From Actinomycetota bacterium (GTDB lineage: Bacteria > Actinomycetota > Coriobacteriia > Anaerosomatales > Anaerosomataceae), in NCBI GenBank assembly GCA_004348925.1, contig RCMX01000002.1, forward strand, positions 424,073 through 488,072: DNA of 64,000 bases, written 5' to 3'. The translations under genes and the position numbers were made by a program. Shown here in pieces: positions 1 to 7,937 of the stretch; position 1 is the stretch's first letter; the number at the start of each line of letters is the position of its first letter. The notes under the pieces are model-generated. The model did no database searches, was not told the origin of the DNA, and worked only from the letters and a program-made list of their open reading frames with translations.

Positions 1-232
1 GGACATCTTCGCCGGCCACGCATTCGATGCGTTCCTTGTCGTGACGGACGCGCTCAGGCGGATCGAGGGGGAGGCGACTCCCGCATCGTTGCGAGACGCC
101 ATCGAGGCGACCGACGGGCTCGTGGGTGTTGGCGGTACCTTCGCATACAGCGCCGAGGACCACAACGGTCTGACCGAAGAGGAGCTTGTCTTCTATCGTA
201 TCGAGGGCTCGACATGGGTGCTCGACAAGTGA
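1..232 (+). CDS. Branched-chain amino acid ABC transporter substrate-binding protein, C-terminal end (partial)
   Basis: The open frame enters from the left edge (frame starting at base 2) and stops at 232, so only about the last 76 residues are seen. The fragment reads like the end of a LivK/LivJ-type periplasmic-binding fold: an AFDAFLVVTDALRR helix, a helix with LRDAIEATDG, then a beta hairpin (GGTFAYSAEDHNG) and a terminal strand. It lies 21 bases upstream of livH and on the same strand, which is the usual place for the extracellular ligand-binding lipoprotein of a Liv system. The ligand cannot be told from this fragment; amino acids or related carboxylates are likely. Confidence 0.75.
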   Translation, partial: DIFAGHAFDAFLVVTDALRRIEGEATPASLRDAIEATDGLVGVGGTFAYSAEDHNGLTEEELVFYRIEGSTWVLDK

Positions 233-253
233 CGACATTCGCCCGGGTGATCG

Positions 254-1132
254 ATGAGTAGCTCGGAGCTGTTGCAGTTCCTGATATCGGGACTTCAGAG
301 CGGTGCGATCTATGCGCTCGTCGGTCTCGGGTTTACACTCGTCTATGCATCCACCGGCATCATCAACTTCGCCCAGGGCGAGTTCTTCATGTTGGGCGGC
401 GTGCTCGCCGTTGCCGGCGTGCGTATCGGACTCCCGCTGCCGCTAGCGATAGTGGCAGCCGTTGTGATCTCGGCGGGGGTCGGGGTGGCGATGGAGCGCA
501 TCGCCCTCCGGCCGCGACGGGACTCCGGTGCGCTCGTGCTCATCATCATCACGATCGGTGTGTCGATGGTACTGAAGTCCGTGGCGCGGCACGCCTTCGG
601 ACCGAACGAGATGGCGCTACCGGCATTCACGCCGGGACCTCCGGTGCTGCTCCTCGGTGCGGCGATCGACCGGCAGGTGCTCTGGATCTGGGGCCTGACG
701 CTCGTGGCAGTCATCGGCCTGACGCTCCTGTACACCAGGACGAGACTGGGTCGAGCGATGCGCGCGACCTCGCTCAGTCACGATGCCGCTCGCCTCATGG
801 GCATCGATACCGCTGGCGTTGTCATGATCTCGTTCGGCCTGGCTGCGGCACTCGGGGCCCTGGGCGGTGCGGCGGTGGCGCCGCTGACGCAGACAGCCTT
901 CGATGCCGGTGCCCGGGCGGGCCTCAAGGGTTTCGCAGCTGCCATTCTCGGCGGGCTGGGCAACCCGATCGCCGCAGTGCTCGGAGGACTCGTTCTGGGG
1001 GTGCTGGAGAGTCTCTCCGTCGCATTCATCTCAAGCACGTACAAGGACGCCATCTCTCTGGTGCTGCTGCTGGCAGTGCTGTTCCTGCGTCCGCAGGGGC
1101 TGCTCGGCAAGAGCGGAAGGGAGAAGGTGTGA
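254..1132 (+). CDS. livH: Branched-chain amino acid ABC transporter permease LivH
   Basis: The product is a 292-residue, very hydrophobic integral membrane protein with about eight predicted helices, the usual size for LivH. The conserved segment STGIINFAQGEFFMLGG lies near residues 33-49. The cytoplasmic coupling region, with GGLGNPIAAVLGG, lies near residues 235-247. It should form a heterodimer with LivM and import amino acids using LivG and LivF. The ATG at 254 follows the binding-protein gene closely, and the stop overlaps livM by four bases, so the genes are translationally coupled. Confidence 0.93.
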   Translation: MSSSELLQFLISGLQSGAIYALVGLGFTLVYASTGIINFAQGEFFMLGGVLAVAGVRIGLPLPLAIVAAVVISAGVGVAMERIALRPRRDSGALVLIIITIGVSMVLKSVARHAFGPNEMALPAFTPGPPVLLLGAAIDRQVLWIWGLTLVAVIGLTLLYTRTRLGRAMRATSLSHDAARLMGIDTAGVVMISFGLAAALGALGGAAVAPLTQTAFDAGARAGLKGFAAAILGGLGNPIAAVLGGLVLGVLESLSVAFISSTYKDAISLVLLLAVLFLRPQGLLGKSGREKV

Positions 1133-2118
1133 AGCGCGTGTCCAGACGTCTCGTCGGCACGATCGCGCCTGTCCTTGCCGTGATGGTCGTGCTGGCACTA
1201 CCGCTGGTGACCACCGATCGCTATTTGTTCAAAGTACTCACGTTCGTCGGCCTGAACCTCATCGTGGTCGCCGGTCTTGCGTTGCTCTTCGGCTACGCCG
1301 GGCAGATCTCGCTCGGACACGCGGCTTTCTTCGGCATCGGTGCCTACACGGTCGGGTATCTTACTGCAGATGGAGCGGTTCCCTGGCTGATCGCGACGTT
1401 GGCAGCGACGGTGCTCGCCGCACTGGTCGGATTCACGCTGGCTCTGCCGATGCTTCGGCTGAAAGGCCACTATCTCGGCATGGCCACGCTGGGGTTTAGC
1501 GAGATAATGACCGTCCTGTTCGTTGAAGCGCGCGGTATCACCGGCGGCAACGACGGCCTGCGGGGAATTCCATATCCGGTGTTGGGGCCGTTCAAGATCG
1601 CCACTCCGGGTGGCGTGTATCTTCTCGTGTGGATCACGGCGATCATCGTTCTCGTTCTCGCCGGGAATCTGGTGCGCACGCGTCCGGGCCGAGCTTTGAG
1701 AGCGCTTCATGGCGCCGAGCTCGGTGCCCAGGCGTGCGGTATCGACACAGGACGGCTGCGGGTTCAGGTCTTTGCGCTCTCGGCCGGTCTCGCCGGCCTT
1801 GCCGGTGCCCTCTACGCGAGTTCGGTGGGCTACGTATCGCCGACGACGTTCTCGCTTGAGTTCTCGGTGCTGCTCGTGGCGATGATCGTCCTCGGCGGCA
1901 CGGGGTCCATCGCGGGCCCGGTCGCGGCCTGCGTCGGGTTGACGCTGCTCCCATACGTCGACGCGCTCATTCCGGGGCTGCCGAGAGAGGCCGTCTCCTT
2001 CCTGCAGGACTGGGAGGCCGATATCGCGGGCATCGTGATGATCCTGGTGCTCCTGTTCGCGCCCGGCGGTGTTGCGGGTCTGATCCGATCGATGACGCGA
2101 GCAGGTGACTCGCGATGA
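1129..2118 (+). CDS. livM: Branched-chain amino acid ABC transporter permease LivM
   Basis: The product is a 329-residue membrane protein. The LivM hallmark LLFGYAGQISLGHAAFFGIG lies near residues 53-72, and a GGTGSIAGP coupling loop lies near residue 257. The GTG start at 1129 overlaps the end of livH, and the end overlaps livG. It pairs with LivH to make the translocation pore. Nothing unusual is seen in length or composition. Confidence 0.93.
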   Translation: MKRVSRRLVGTIAPVLAVMVVLALPLVTTDRYLFKVLTFVGLNLIVVAGLALLFGYAGQISLGHAAFFGIGAYTVGYLTADGAVPWLIATLAATVLAALVGFTLALPMLRLKGHYLGMATLGFSEIMTVLFVEARGITGGNDGLRGIPYPVLGPFKIATPGGVYLLVWITAIIVLVLAGNLVRTRPGRALRALHGAELGAQACGIDTGRLRVQVFALSAGLAGLAGALYASSVGYVSPTTFSLEFSVLLVAMIVLGGTGSIAGPVAACVGLTLLPYVDALIPGLPREAVSFLQDWEADIAGIVMILVLLFAPGGVAGLIRSMTRAGDSR

Positions 2119-2885
2119 CGGTGCTAGCGACCAGGGGGCTCTCCAGACGATTCGGCGGCCTCGTTGCTGTCGATGATGTCTCATTCGACGTCCATGCCGG
2201 GATGATCAAGGCGCTCATCGGACCGAATGGTGCCGGGAAGAGCACGTTGTTCAACCTGTTGACCGGCTTCGATAGACCTGACGCCGGCGATATCTCATTC
2301 CTCGGCGCATCGATCCTCGGGTGGGCACCGCATCGAGTGGTGCGGGCCGGCATAGCGCGCACGTTCCAGAACACGCAGCTGTTCGATGAGATGACGGTGG
2401 CTGAGAACGTCCTGGTGGGGATGCACACGTGTCTTCGAGCGGGATTCGCCGAAGGATCGCTCCGGCTGCCCGCCACGAAAGCGAGCGAGCGAGCCGCAGT
2501 CGAGCAGGCGTGCCGACTCCTGCGGCTTGTGGGCGCCGACCGGTTCGCCGATTCGCCGGGTGCCGATGTGCCGCATGGTGTGCGACGACTCGTGGAGATT
2601 GCGCGCGCGCTTGCCTCGAATCCGAAGCTTCTGTTGCTCGATGAGCCCGCCGCCGGATTGAACAACGCCGAGACGCACGCCCTTGCGACGTGCCTTCGGC
2701 GGATCCAGGCCGACGGGACTACGATTCTCATCGTGGAGCACGACATGGGTCTTGTGATGGAGATATCCGACGAGATCATCGTACTCGATCGTGGTCGGAA
2801 GATAGCCGAGGGTCCGCCACTGCTCATTCAGAAGGATGCGGCGGTTATCGAGGCATATCTTGGCGAGGTGATCGCGGATGCCTGA
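2115..2885 (+). CDS. livG: Branched-chain amino acid ABC transporter ATP-binding protein LivG
   Basis: The product is a 256-residue ABC ATPase. The Walker A motif GPNGAGKST lies near residues 36-44, the Walker B region is LLLLDEPAAGLN, and the H-loop is VEHDM. The signature motif is the relaxed LivG kind (PHGVRRLVEIARAL). The insertion after Walker A (GWAPHRVVRAGIARTFQNTQLF) is typical of LivG rather than LivF. It overlaps livM by four bases and livF by eight bases, so the cassette is made as one polycistron. Confidence 0.93.
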   Translation: MTVLATRGLSRRFGGLVAVDDVSFDVHAGMIKALIGPNGAGKSTLFNLLTGFDRPDAGDISFLGASILGWAPHRVVRAGIARTFQNTQLFDEMTVAENVLVGMHTCLRAGFAEGSLRLPATKASERAAVEQACRLLRLVGADRFADSPGADVPHGVRRLVEIARALASNPKLLLLDEPAAGLNNAETHALATCLRRIQADGTTILIVEHDMGLVMEISDEIIVLDRGRKIAEGPPLLIQKDAAVIEAYLGEVIADA

Positions 2886-3609
2886 TCAGCTGCTCTCGGT
2901 GCAGGGACTCGATGTCGGGTACGGGCGGGTCCCTGTCGTTCGCGCAGCGTCGCTTGATGTCGCCTGCGGCGAGATCGTCACCATTATCGGCGCGAATGGA
3001 TCAGGCAAGTCCACGTTGCTCAAGGCCGTTGCAGGACTGCTTCGGCCGTCTGCGGGTCACGTAATGCTCGACGGTGAAGATGTGACAGGGCTGGCGCCCG
3101 AGCGACTGGTGCGCAAAGGACTCGCCTTTGTGCCGGAGGGTCGTATGCTCTTCGGGCCGATGTCCGTCTCCGAGAACCTCGCACTCGGCGCGCACACGCG
3201 CCGTGCGGCCGCTGAAGTGGCGACGGACCTGGCACGGGTGCATGCGCTCTTCCCCGTGCTTGCCGATCGTGCCGGACAGCCCGCTGCAACGCTCTCGGGT
3301 GGTGAGCAGCAGATGTTGGCGATTGCCCGCGCCCTGATGTCGCGGCCTCGCATCCTGCTGCTTGATGAGCCGTCGCTCGGCCTTGCTCCGAAGGTGATCG
3401 CGGACATCTTCGGCGTGCTGGATGCATTGCGCGCGGAAGGTCTCGGCATCGTGCTCGTTGAGCAGGATGCGAACCTTGCGCTCAGACATGCGCAGCACGG
3501 TCACGTGATGCGTTCCGGTCGCGTGGTGATGAGCGGGACTGCCGCCGAGCTCGCAGGCAACGACGACGTGCGCCTTATCTACCTTGGCGTATGGCACGGA
3601 GACGAGTAG
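2878..3609 (+). CDS. livF: Branched-chain amino acid ABC transporter ATP-binding protein LivF
   Basis: The product is a 243-residue ABC ATPase with Walker A GANGSGKST, a standard signature LSGGEQQMLAIARAL, Walker B ILLLDEPSLGLAP and a switch region VEQD. LivF proteins typically carry GLAFVPEGRMLF before the signature, which is seen here. It is the second nucleotide-binding subunit of the Liv importer. The next gene starts only nine bases after the stop, so paaK is probably in the same operon. Confidence 0.93.
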   Translation: MPDQLLSVQGLDVGYGRVPVVRAASLDVACGEIVTIIGANGSGKSTLLKAVAGLLRPSAGHVMLDGEDVTGLAPERLVRKGLAFVPEGRMLFGPMSVSENLALGAHTRRAAAEVATDLARVHALFPVLADRAGQPAATLSGGEQQMLAIARALMSRPRILLLDEPSLGLAPKVIADIFGVLDALRAEGLGIVLVEQDANLALRHAQHGHVMRSGRVVMSGTAAELAGNDDVRLIYLGVWHGDE

Positions 3610-3618
3610 GGGGAAGCG

Positions 3619-4923
3619 ATGCCGATCTGGAACGCCGAGTACGAATCCATGCCAAGAGATGAGCTTGCCGCGCTTCAGCTGAGGCGATTGCAGGCTACTG
3701 TCGATTGGGTGTACGAGCGCGTCCCGTTCTACAGGGATGCCCTTGATGCCGCCGGTGTTCGCCCGCGTGACATCCGCTCGCTCGAAGACGTACGTCGCCT
3801 GCCGATGACGGACAAGACGGCGCTGCGCGACACATACCCGTACGGGATGTTCGCGGTCCCGCTCGAGCAGGTCGTCCGCGTGCACAGCTCGTCGGGAACG
3901 ACAGGCAAGCCGATCGTGGTCGGATACACGAAGGGTGACCTCAACACGTGGTCAGAGCTCACGGCGCGGATCGCCTCCGCAGCAGGCGTGACGGCTGCCG
4001 ATCGGGTGCAGATGGCGTTCCTCTACGGCATGTTCACCGGCGGATGGGGCATGCACTACGGCATCGAACGTGTTGGCGCGACGGTGTTTCCTGCGGGTGC
4101 CGGGAACACCGAACGACAGCTCTTGATGATGCAGGACTTCGGTACCACTGCACTCGTATGCACCCCGAGCTACGCGCTCTACATCGCGGAAGTGGCCGAG
4201 AAGGCCGGAATCGATGTCCGCGCGCTCCCACTGCGCGTGGGACTCTTCGGCGGGGAGCCCTCGGGCGAGGGCATGCGCGAGGAGATCGAGAAGCGCCTGG
4301 GAATTCTTGCCACCGACAACTACGGACTCTCCGAGGTCATGGGACCGGGCGTCTCCGGGGAGTGTGAACACCAATGCGGCTTGCACATGGCCGAGGACCA
4401 CTTCCTGTTCGAGGTCGTCCATCCCGAAACCGGCGAACCTGTCGCAGAAGGGGAGGAGGGCGAACTCATCATCACGACGCTGACCAAAGAGGCCTTTCCG
4501 GTGCTCCGGTATCGAACGCACGACCTCACCGTGATCGACACTTCGATCTGCGCCTGCGGACGTACGCTCGCGCGCATGCGCAAGGTTCGTGCGCGAACCG
4601 ACGATATGCTGATCATACGCGGGGTCAATGTGTTCCCGTCCCAGATCGAGGACGTGCTCTTCAAGATCGAGGGTGTGCAGCCGCACTATCTGATCGTTAT
4701 CGACCGCGACGGAGCAATGGACGACATCGAGGTTCGAATCGAGGTCGCCGAGGAGATATTCTCGGATGTGATGGCGGATATGGTCGCGTTCACCAAGAAC
4801 GTAGCCGAGCGCATCTACGCGGTCATCGGGCTCCATGCCCGGGTGCGGTTGGTAGAAGCTGGTACTATAGAGCGAACCGCCGGCAAGGCGAGGCGCGTTG
4901 TGGACAACCGCCGGACGGAGTAG
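3619..4923 (+). CDS. paaK: Phenylacetate-CoA ligase family adenylate-forming enzyme
   Basis: The product is 434 residues, the usual PaaK length. The AMP-binding loop SSGTTGKPIVVGYT lies near residues 93-106. A second motif, DNYGLSEVMGPG, lies near residues 234-245, and the C-terminal lid domain has the GVNVFPSQIEDVLF segment. The family activates phenylacetate or related aryl acids to CoA thioesters through an acyl-adenylate. An SD-like GGGGGAAG precedes the ATG. In anaerobes such genes often sit with aromatic or branched-chain amino acid oxidation. Its place directly behind livF suggests that the acid comes from imported amino acids, which is inference. Confidence 0.85.
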   Translation: MPIWNAEYESMPRDELAALQLRRLQATVDWVYERVPFYRDALDAAGVRPRDIRSLEDVRRLPMTDKTALRDTYPYGMFAVPLEQVVRVHSSSGTTGKPIVVGYTKGDLNTWSELTARIASAAGVTAADRVQMAFLYGMFTGGWGMHYGIERVGATVFPAGAGNTERQLLMMQDFGTTALVCTPSYALYIAEVAEKAGIDVRALPLRVGLFGGEPSGEGMREEIEKRLGILATDNYGLSEVMGPGVSGECEHQCGLHMAEDHFLFEVVHPETGEPVAEGEEGELIITTLTKEAFPVLRYRTHDLTVIDTSICACGRTLARMRKVRARTDDMLIIRGVNVFPSQIEDVLFKIEGVQPHYLIVIDRDGAMDDIEVRIEVAEEIFSDVMADMVAFTKNVAERIYAVIGLHARVRLVEAGTIERTAGKARRVVDNRRTE

Positions 4924-4950
4924 GCGTTCGCGGCTGACTGGAGGAATCGG

Positions 4951-5493
4951 GTGTCCCAGGGTGTGACCATCGCTCTGATCGTCGTCGTGGCCTTGCTCGT
5001 CGTCGCGGGCCTGGTCGTCGCCGGCATCTTCCTGTGGCGACGCACGGTGCGTCGCTATGTGGTCACCCTTATCGGGAAGCGCGAAGGTGTGCAGGCAGCG
5101 TTCAAGACCGTGGAGAACCTCGTGGGAGCGCTGTCAAAGGCGACCGACGGGGAGTTGGTCGCTTTCGCCCTCGACGCCTCGGCCGAGCAGCGCAAGACGC
5201 TCGAGGAGGTCGCGGATCAGATGGGCATACTGGCCGACGAGCTTGCGACCATGCCTCTGCCGAAGGATCTGTACGATGCCGCGAATGAACTCGCTGATGC
5301 GGCCAGTGAGCTGATGCGACAAACGGGCGGTCTCACCGGCAAAGAGGGCATCGAAGCCCTCGATGCGCTCGCAGAGATCGATCTTGGACGCGTTCGAACA
5401 CATGTCGATGAGGGCGTCCGCCTTCTCGGCGAGCAGGCGGAGCGCTACGACGTTGATGACACGGCAGTATACGGAGGCGGTCTGTACATCTAG
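4951..5493 (+). CDS. Unknown membrane-anchored helical protein
   Basis: The product is 180 residues from a GTG start with an upstream GGAGGAATCG. Residues 7-30 form one strongly hydrophobic helix (IALIVVVALLVVAGLVVAG), followed by a basic RRTVRR, which predicts an N-out/C-in single-pass anchor. The rest is acidic, alanine-rich and helical, with no catalytic motif seen. I do not recognise the family. It lies between paaK and an SH3-domain gene and may be read through from the Liv operon. A structural or envelope-associated role is only a guess. Confidence 0.6.
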   Translation: MSQGVTIALIVVVALLVVAGLVVAGIFLWRRTVRRYVVTLIGKREGVQAAFKTVENLVGALSKATDGELVAFALDASAEQRKTLEEVADQMGILADELATMPLPKDLYDAANELADAASELMRQTGGLTGKEGIEALDALAEIDLGRVRTHVDEGVRLLGEQAERYDVDDTAVYGGGLYI

Positions 5494-5518
5494 GCCGGCG
5501 GTCGAAGGAGGGGACAGC

Positions 5519-5953
5519 ATGACGCAATCGCGGCCGATAGGCACCGATGAGCTTGCGCGTCTCGGTCGGCGACTTGGTGCGTGGGTGCTGCTCGTCATCC
5601 TTGTCTTCATCGCCTACAGCTGGTACAGCGACTACAGAGGCGCCGCCAGGAGCGTTCCCACCGCAGGGACGAGTAGGGAGACCACGCAGTCTGCCGAGCC
5701 GACCGAGGGTGCGGACCCGAGCGGGGAGGGGAGCACGACGGACAGCGCGACGACACCCGTCGTCATCGTGATGACAGAGGGGCTGAACCTGCGAGCGAAG
5801 CCGATGACCAGCTCCGATGTCATCAAGAAGCTGAAAAGGGGCACGGCGCTGGAACTGCTCGAAACGGCGAACGGCTGGTATCGGGTACGCGATGATGCGG
5901 GCGATGAAGGCTGGGTCGCGGCGGGCGGCAACTATACCGAACTGTCCAAGTGA
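5519..5953 (+). CDS. Membrane-anchored SH3b-domain protein
   Basis: The start at 5519 is chosen because a strong AGGAGGGG sits seven bases upstream; the longer open frame to 5363 overlaps the previous gene. The 144-residue product has a transmembrane helix near residues 22-37, a low-complexity Thr/Ser/Glu/Gly linker of about 45 residues, then a bacterial SH3 (SH3b) domain with GLNLRAKP, LKRGTALELLE, NGWYRVRDDAGDEGWVA. SH3b domains commonly bind peptidoglycan or cell-wall peptides, so an outward-facing wall-binding role is likely. The precise function is unknown. Confidence 0.75.
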   Translation: MTQSRPIGTDELARLGRRLGAWVLLVILVFIAYSWYSDYRGAARSVPTAGTSRETTQSAEPTEGADPSGEGSTTDSATTPVVIVMTEGLNLRAKPMTSSDVIKKLKRGTALELLETANGWYRVRDDAGDEGWVAAGGNYTELSK

Positions 5954-5970
5954 TAGTGGGAGGGACCTCG

Positions 5971-6288
5971 ATGGGGCGCAAGGTCATCGGAAGCGCAGGG
6001 GAGTTCTACAGACTGCGTGTGAAGCACGTCGACGAGGGCGACTCCCCTGATCTTGAATGGCGCGAGGACATCCTGTGGCGTCGACCTCCCTCAGAGCGGC
6101 TTGCCGAGGAAGAGGTGTATCGCGTTGAGGCGGTCGAATTCGACAACGATGACGCCGTCACGGTTCTGGCGCGGTTCGGCTCACAAGACGAAGCATACTC
6201 GTGGCTTGAGGCTGCAGAAGACGATCTCGGCGAGATGACCAACACGGAGTTTGAAGACGCGTACTTCCCGCAACCCTCTGAACGGTGA
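5971..6288 (+). CDS. Small acidic protein of unknown function
   Basis: The product is 105 residues. The ATG at 5971 has GGGAGGG eight bases upstream and is preferred to the GTG at 5950. It is rich in Asp and Glu and has a repeating pattern of short strands (EEVYRVEAVEFDNDDAVTVLARF) followed by a helix (SQDEAYSWLEAAEDDL). There is no signal peptide, membrane segment or cysteine. I do not recognise it. It is the last gene of the + strand group and is followed at once by a small hairpin. Confidence 0.65.
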   Translation: MGRKVIGSAGEFYRLRVKHVDEGDSPDLEWREDILWRRPPSERLAEEEVYRVEAVEFDNDDAVTVLARFGSQDEAYSWLEAAEDDLGEMTNTEFEDAYFPQPSER

Positions 6289-6301
6289 CGCCCGGGGCGT
6301 C
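6287..6301 (+). terminator. Candidate terminator hairpin after the + strand operon
   Basis: GACGCC-CGG-GGCGTC forms a six-base-pair stem with a three-base loop and begins within the stop codon of the preceding gene. The following bases are pyrimidine-rich (TCTCCGTCGTCTC) but not a U-run, so termination strength is uncertain. Confidence 0.4.
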
Positions 6302-6616
6302 TCTCCGTCGTCTCAAACGTCTACCGGCAGTGGATGCCGATTCCGCGGTCTCGTTCGACAGGGTGTCGGTGGGCAAATAGTGAACTTGACATAAGATGTA
6401 TTATCCGGCGTACAACGCGTGGTTGACCACGATGAGCGTGGGAACGGATCGGGACACGGCAGTCGCATCCTACCAGGTGCATCGCTGCAGTCAGAGACAC
6501 GCCTGACGCAGATGAAGCGGCCCCGGACCGCGTCGTCATGCGCAGCCCGGGGCCGTCAGTATCGAGCGCGCGTGCCGCGCTTCGCAGCCCGGCACGCGGT
6601 CACTCCTGCGGGACTC
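6302..6616. other. Intergenic region between convergent operons
   Basis: No convincing gene is seen in about 315 bases. It holds a TTGACA at 6386-6391 in an AT-rich patch, a perfect dyad CGTGGT-TG-ACCACG at 6418-6431, and a GC-rich hairpin at 6518-6555. A 24-codon frame starting at 6432 has no homology that I recognise. A short RNA between the TTGACA and the hairpin is possible but unproven. Confidence 0.4.
6518..6555 (-). terminator. Candidate terminator of the nucleobase permease operon
   Basis: A perfect nine-base-pair stem, CGGCCCCGG (6518-6526) with CCGGGGCCG (6547-6555), encloses a 20-base loop about 60 bases beyond the stop of uraA. No clear U-run follows on either strand. It may therefore work through another factor, or protect the 3' end. 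Confidence 0.4.
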
Positions 6617-7927
6617 CTACTTCTCGGCAGCCGCTGCCTCGGCTTGCAGCTCACCGCTGAAGTCCGGTGACTCGACCATCAGCCCTTCGGATTCCTTCGG
6701 AAGGATAAGGTTGAGGATGATCCCCAGCAGTGTCGCGGCAGCCATGCCTGGGAGCACGTAGTCGCCGATCGGAATGACGGTGCCCGTGCTCTCCATGCCG
6801 ATGCCGATGACCAACACGACGCTCGACAGGATCAGGTTGCGGCTATGGCTGTAGTCGATGCCGCTCTCAACCAGGAGCCTGAGGCCGGAACTCGCGATGA
6901 GACCGAACAGCAGAAGCGAGATGCCGCCCATGACCGGGACCGGTATCGACTGTATGAGGAACTTGAGCTTCGGCACGAAGCCGCCGATGAAGAAGGCCAG
7001 TGCACCTGCCCACCAGAACACCTGCGTGGCGTACACCTTGGTCACGGCCATGACGCCGATGTTCTCGGCGTAGGTAGTGGACGGCGTGCCACCTACCATC
7101 GCTGACAGAGCAGTCGCGAGACCATCGCCTGCGAGAGACTCGGGCAGCATCGGTGTGAAGTCCTTGCCGACGATCTCATTGACGACCAGGAGGTGTCCGA
7201 TGTGTTCGATGATGACGACGAATGCGACCGGGGCGATGATGAGGATCGCGCCGAAGTCGAACTTCGGATACGTGAGGGTCGGAAGACCGATCCAGGCAGC
7301 CTCCATGACCGGTTTGAAATCGACCATGCCCATCGGGATGGCGATCAGATAGCCGGCGATGATGCCGAGCAGGATCGGAATGGTCGCCATGAAGCCCTTG
7401 AAGTAGCTCGAGAAGATGATGGCTGCGGCCAGCGTGGCCAGAGCGAGCAACAGGTTCTTGATGGCAAAAGCGTCACCGGCACCCTTCGTAGCCATGCCGA
7501 CAGCAACGCCGGCGAGACCGAGGCCGATGACGATGACGACCGCACCGACCAGCGCGGGTGGCAGCACCTTATTGAGCCAACCGGTCCCGAACGCTTTGAT
7601 GAGCAGCGCGACGACGACGTAGACCAGACCGGCGACGACGAGGCCTCCAAGCGCCTGCGGGATGCCCTTGGTGGTCGCTACGGCGATGATCGGGCCGATG
7701 AAGGCGAACGACGACCCCAGATAGCTTGGAATCTTGCCGCGCGTCAGCAGCAGGTACAGAATCGTGCCAGCGCCGGAGGTCATGATGGCGACCGACGGGT
7801 CGAGACCGGTGAGAAGCGGGACGAGCACCGTCGCGCCGAACATGGCCATCAAGTGCTGGAACGCCAAGGGAACGGCCTGAAGGAGCGGAAGCTTCTCGTC
7901 GGTTTGAATCTCTCTGCGATCAGACAT
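6617..7927 (-). CDS. uraA: Uracil/xanthine permease of the NCS2 family (UraA type)
   Basis: The product is a 436-residue polytopic membrane protein with about 14 predicted helices. The substrate-site signatures of UraA are kept: Glu241 and His245 in IIEHIGHLL, and Glu288 in TTYAENIGV, which match the residues that contact uracil in the E. coli structure. The family is a nucleobase:proton symporter in the cytoplasmic membrane. The ATG has AAGGGGAG upstream and lies ten bases after the azgA stop, so the two permeases form an operon for nucleobase salvage. Uracil is the likely substrate; xanthine or uric acid cannot be excluded. Confidence 0.9.
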   Translation of the reverse strand: MSDRREIQTDEKLPLLQAVPLAFQHLMAMFGATVLVPLLTGLDPSVAIMTSGAGTILYLLLTRGKIPSYLGSSFAFIGPIIAVATTKGIPQALGGLVVAGLVYVVVALLIKAFGTGWLNKVLPPALVGAVVIVIGLGLAGVAVGMATKGAGDAFAIKNLLLALATLAAAIIFSSYFKGFMATIPILLGIIAGYLIAIPMGMVDFKPVMEAAWIGLPTLTYPKFDFGAILIIAPVAFVVIIEHIGHLLVVNEIVGKDFTPMLPESLAGDGLATALSAMVGGTPSTTYAENIGVMAVTKVYATQVFWWAGALAFFIGGFVPKLKFLIQSIPVPVMGGISLLLFGLIASSGLRLLVESGIDYSHSRNLILSSVVLVIGIGMESTGTVIPIGDYVLPGMAAATLLGIILNLILPKESEGLMVESPDFSGELQAEAAAAEK

Positions 7928-7937
7928 ACTGCTCCCC

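Noticed and set aside
1198..2184. Open frame of 328 codons on the - strand
   Set aside because: Antisense to livM, with Arg/Glu/His-rich low-complexity composition.
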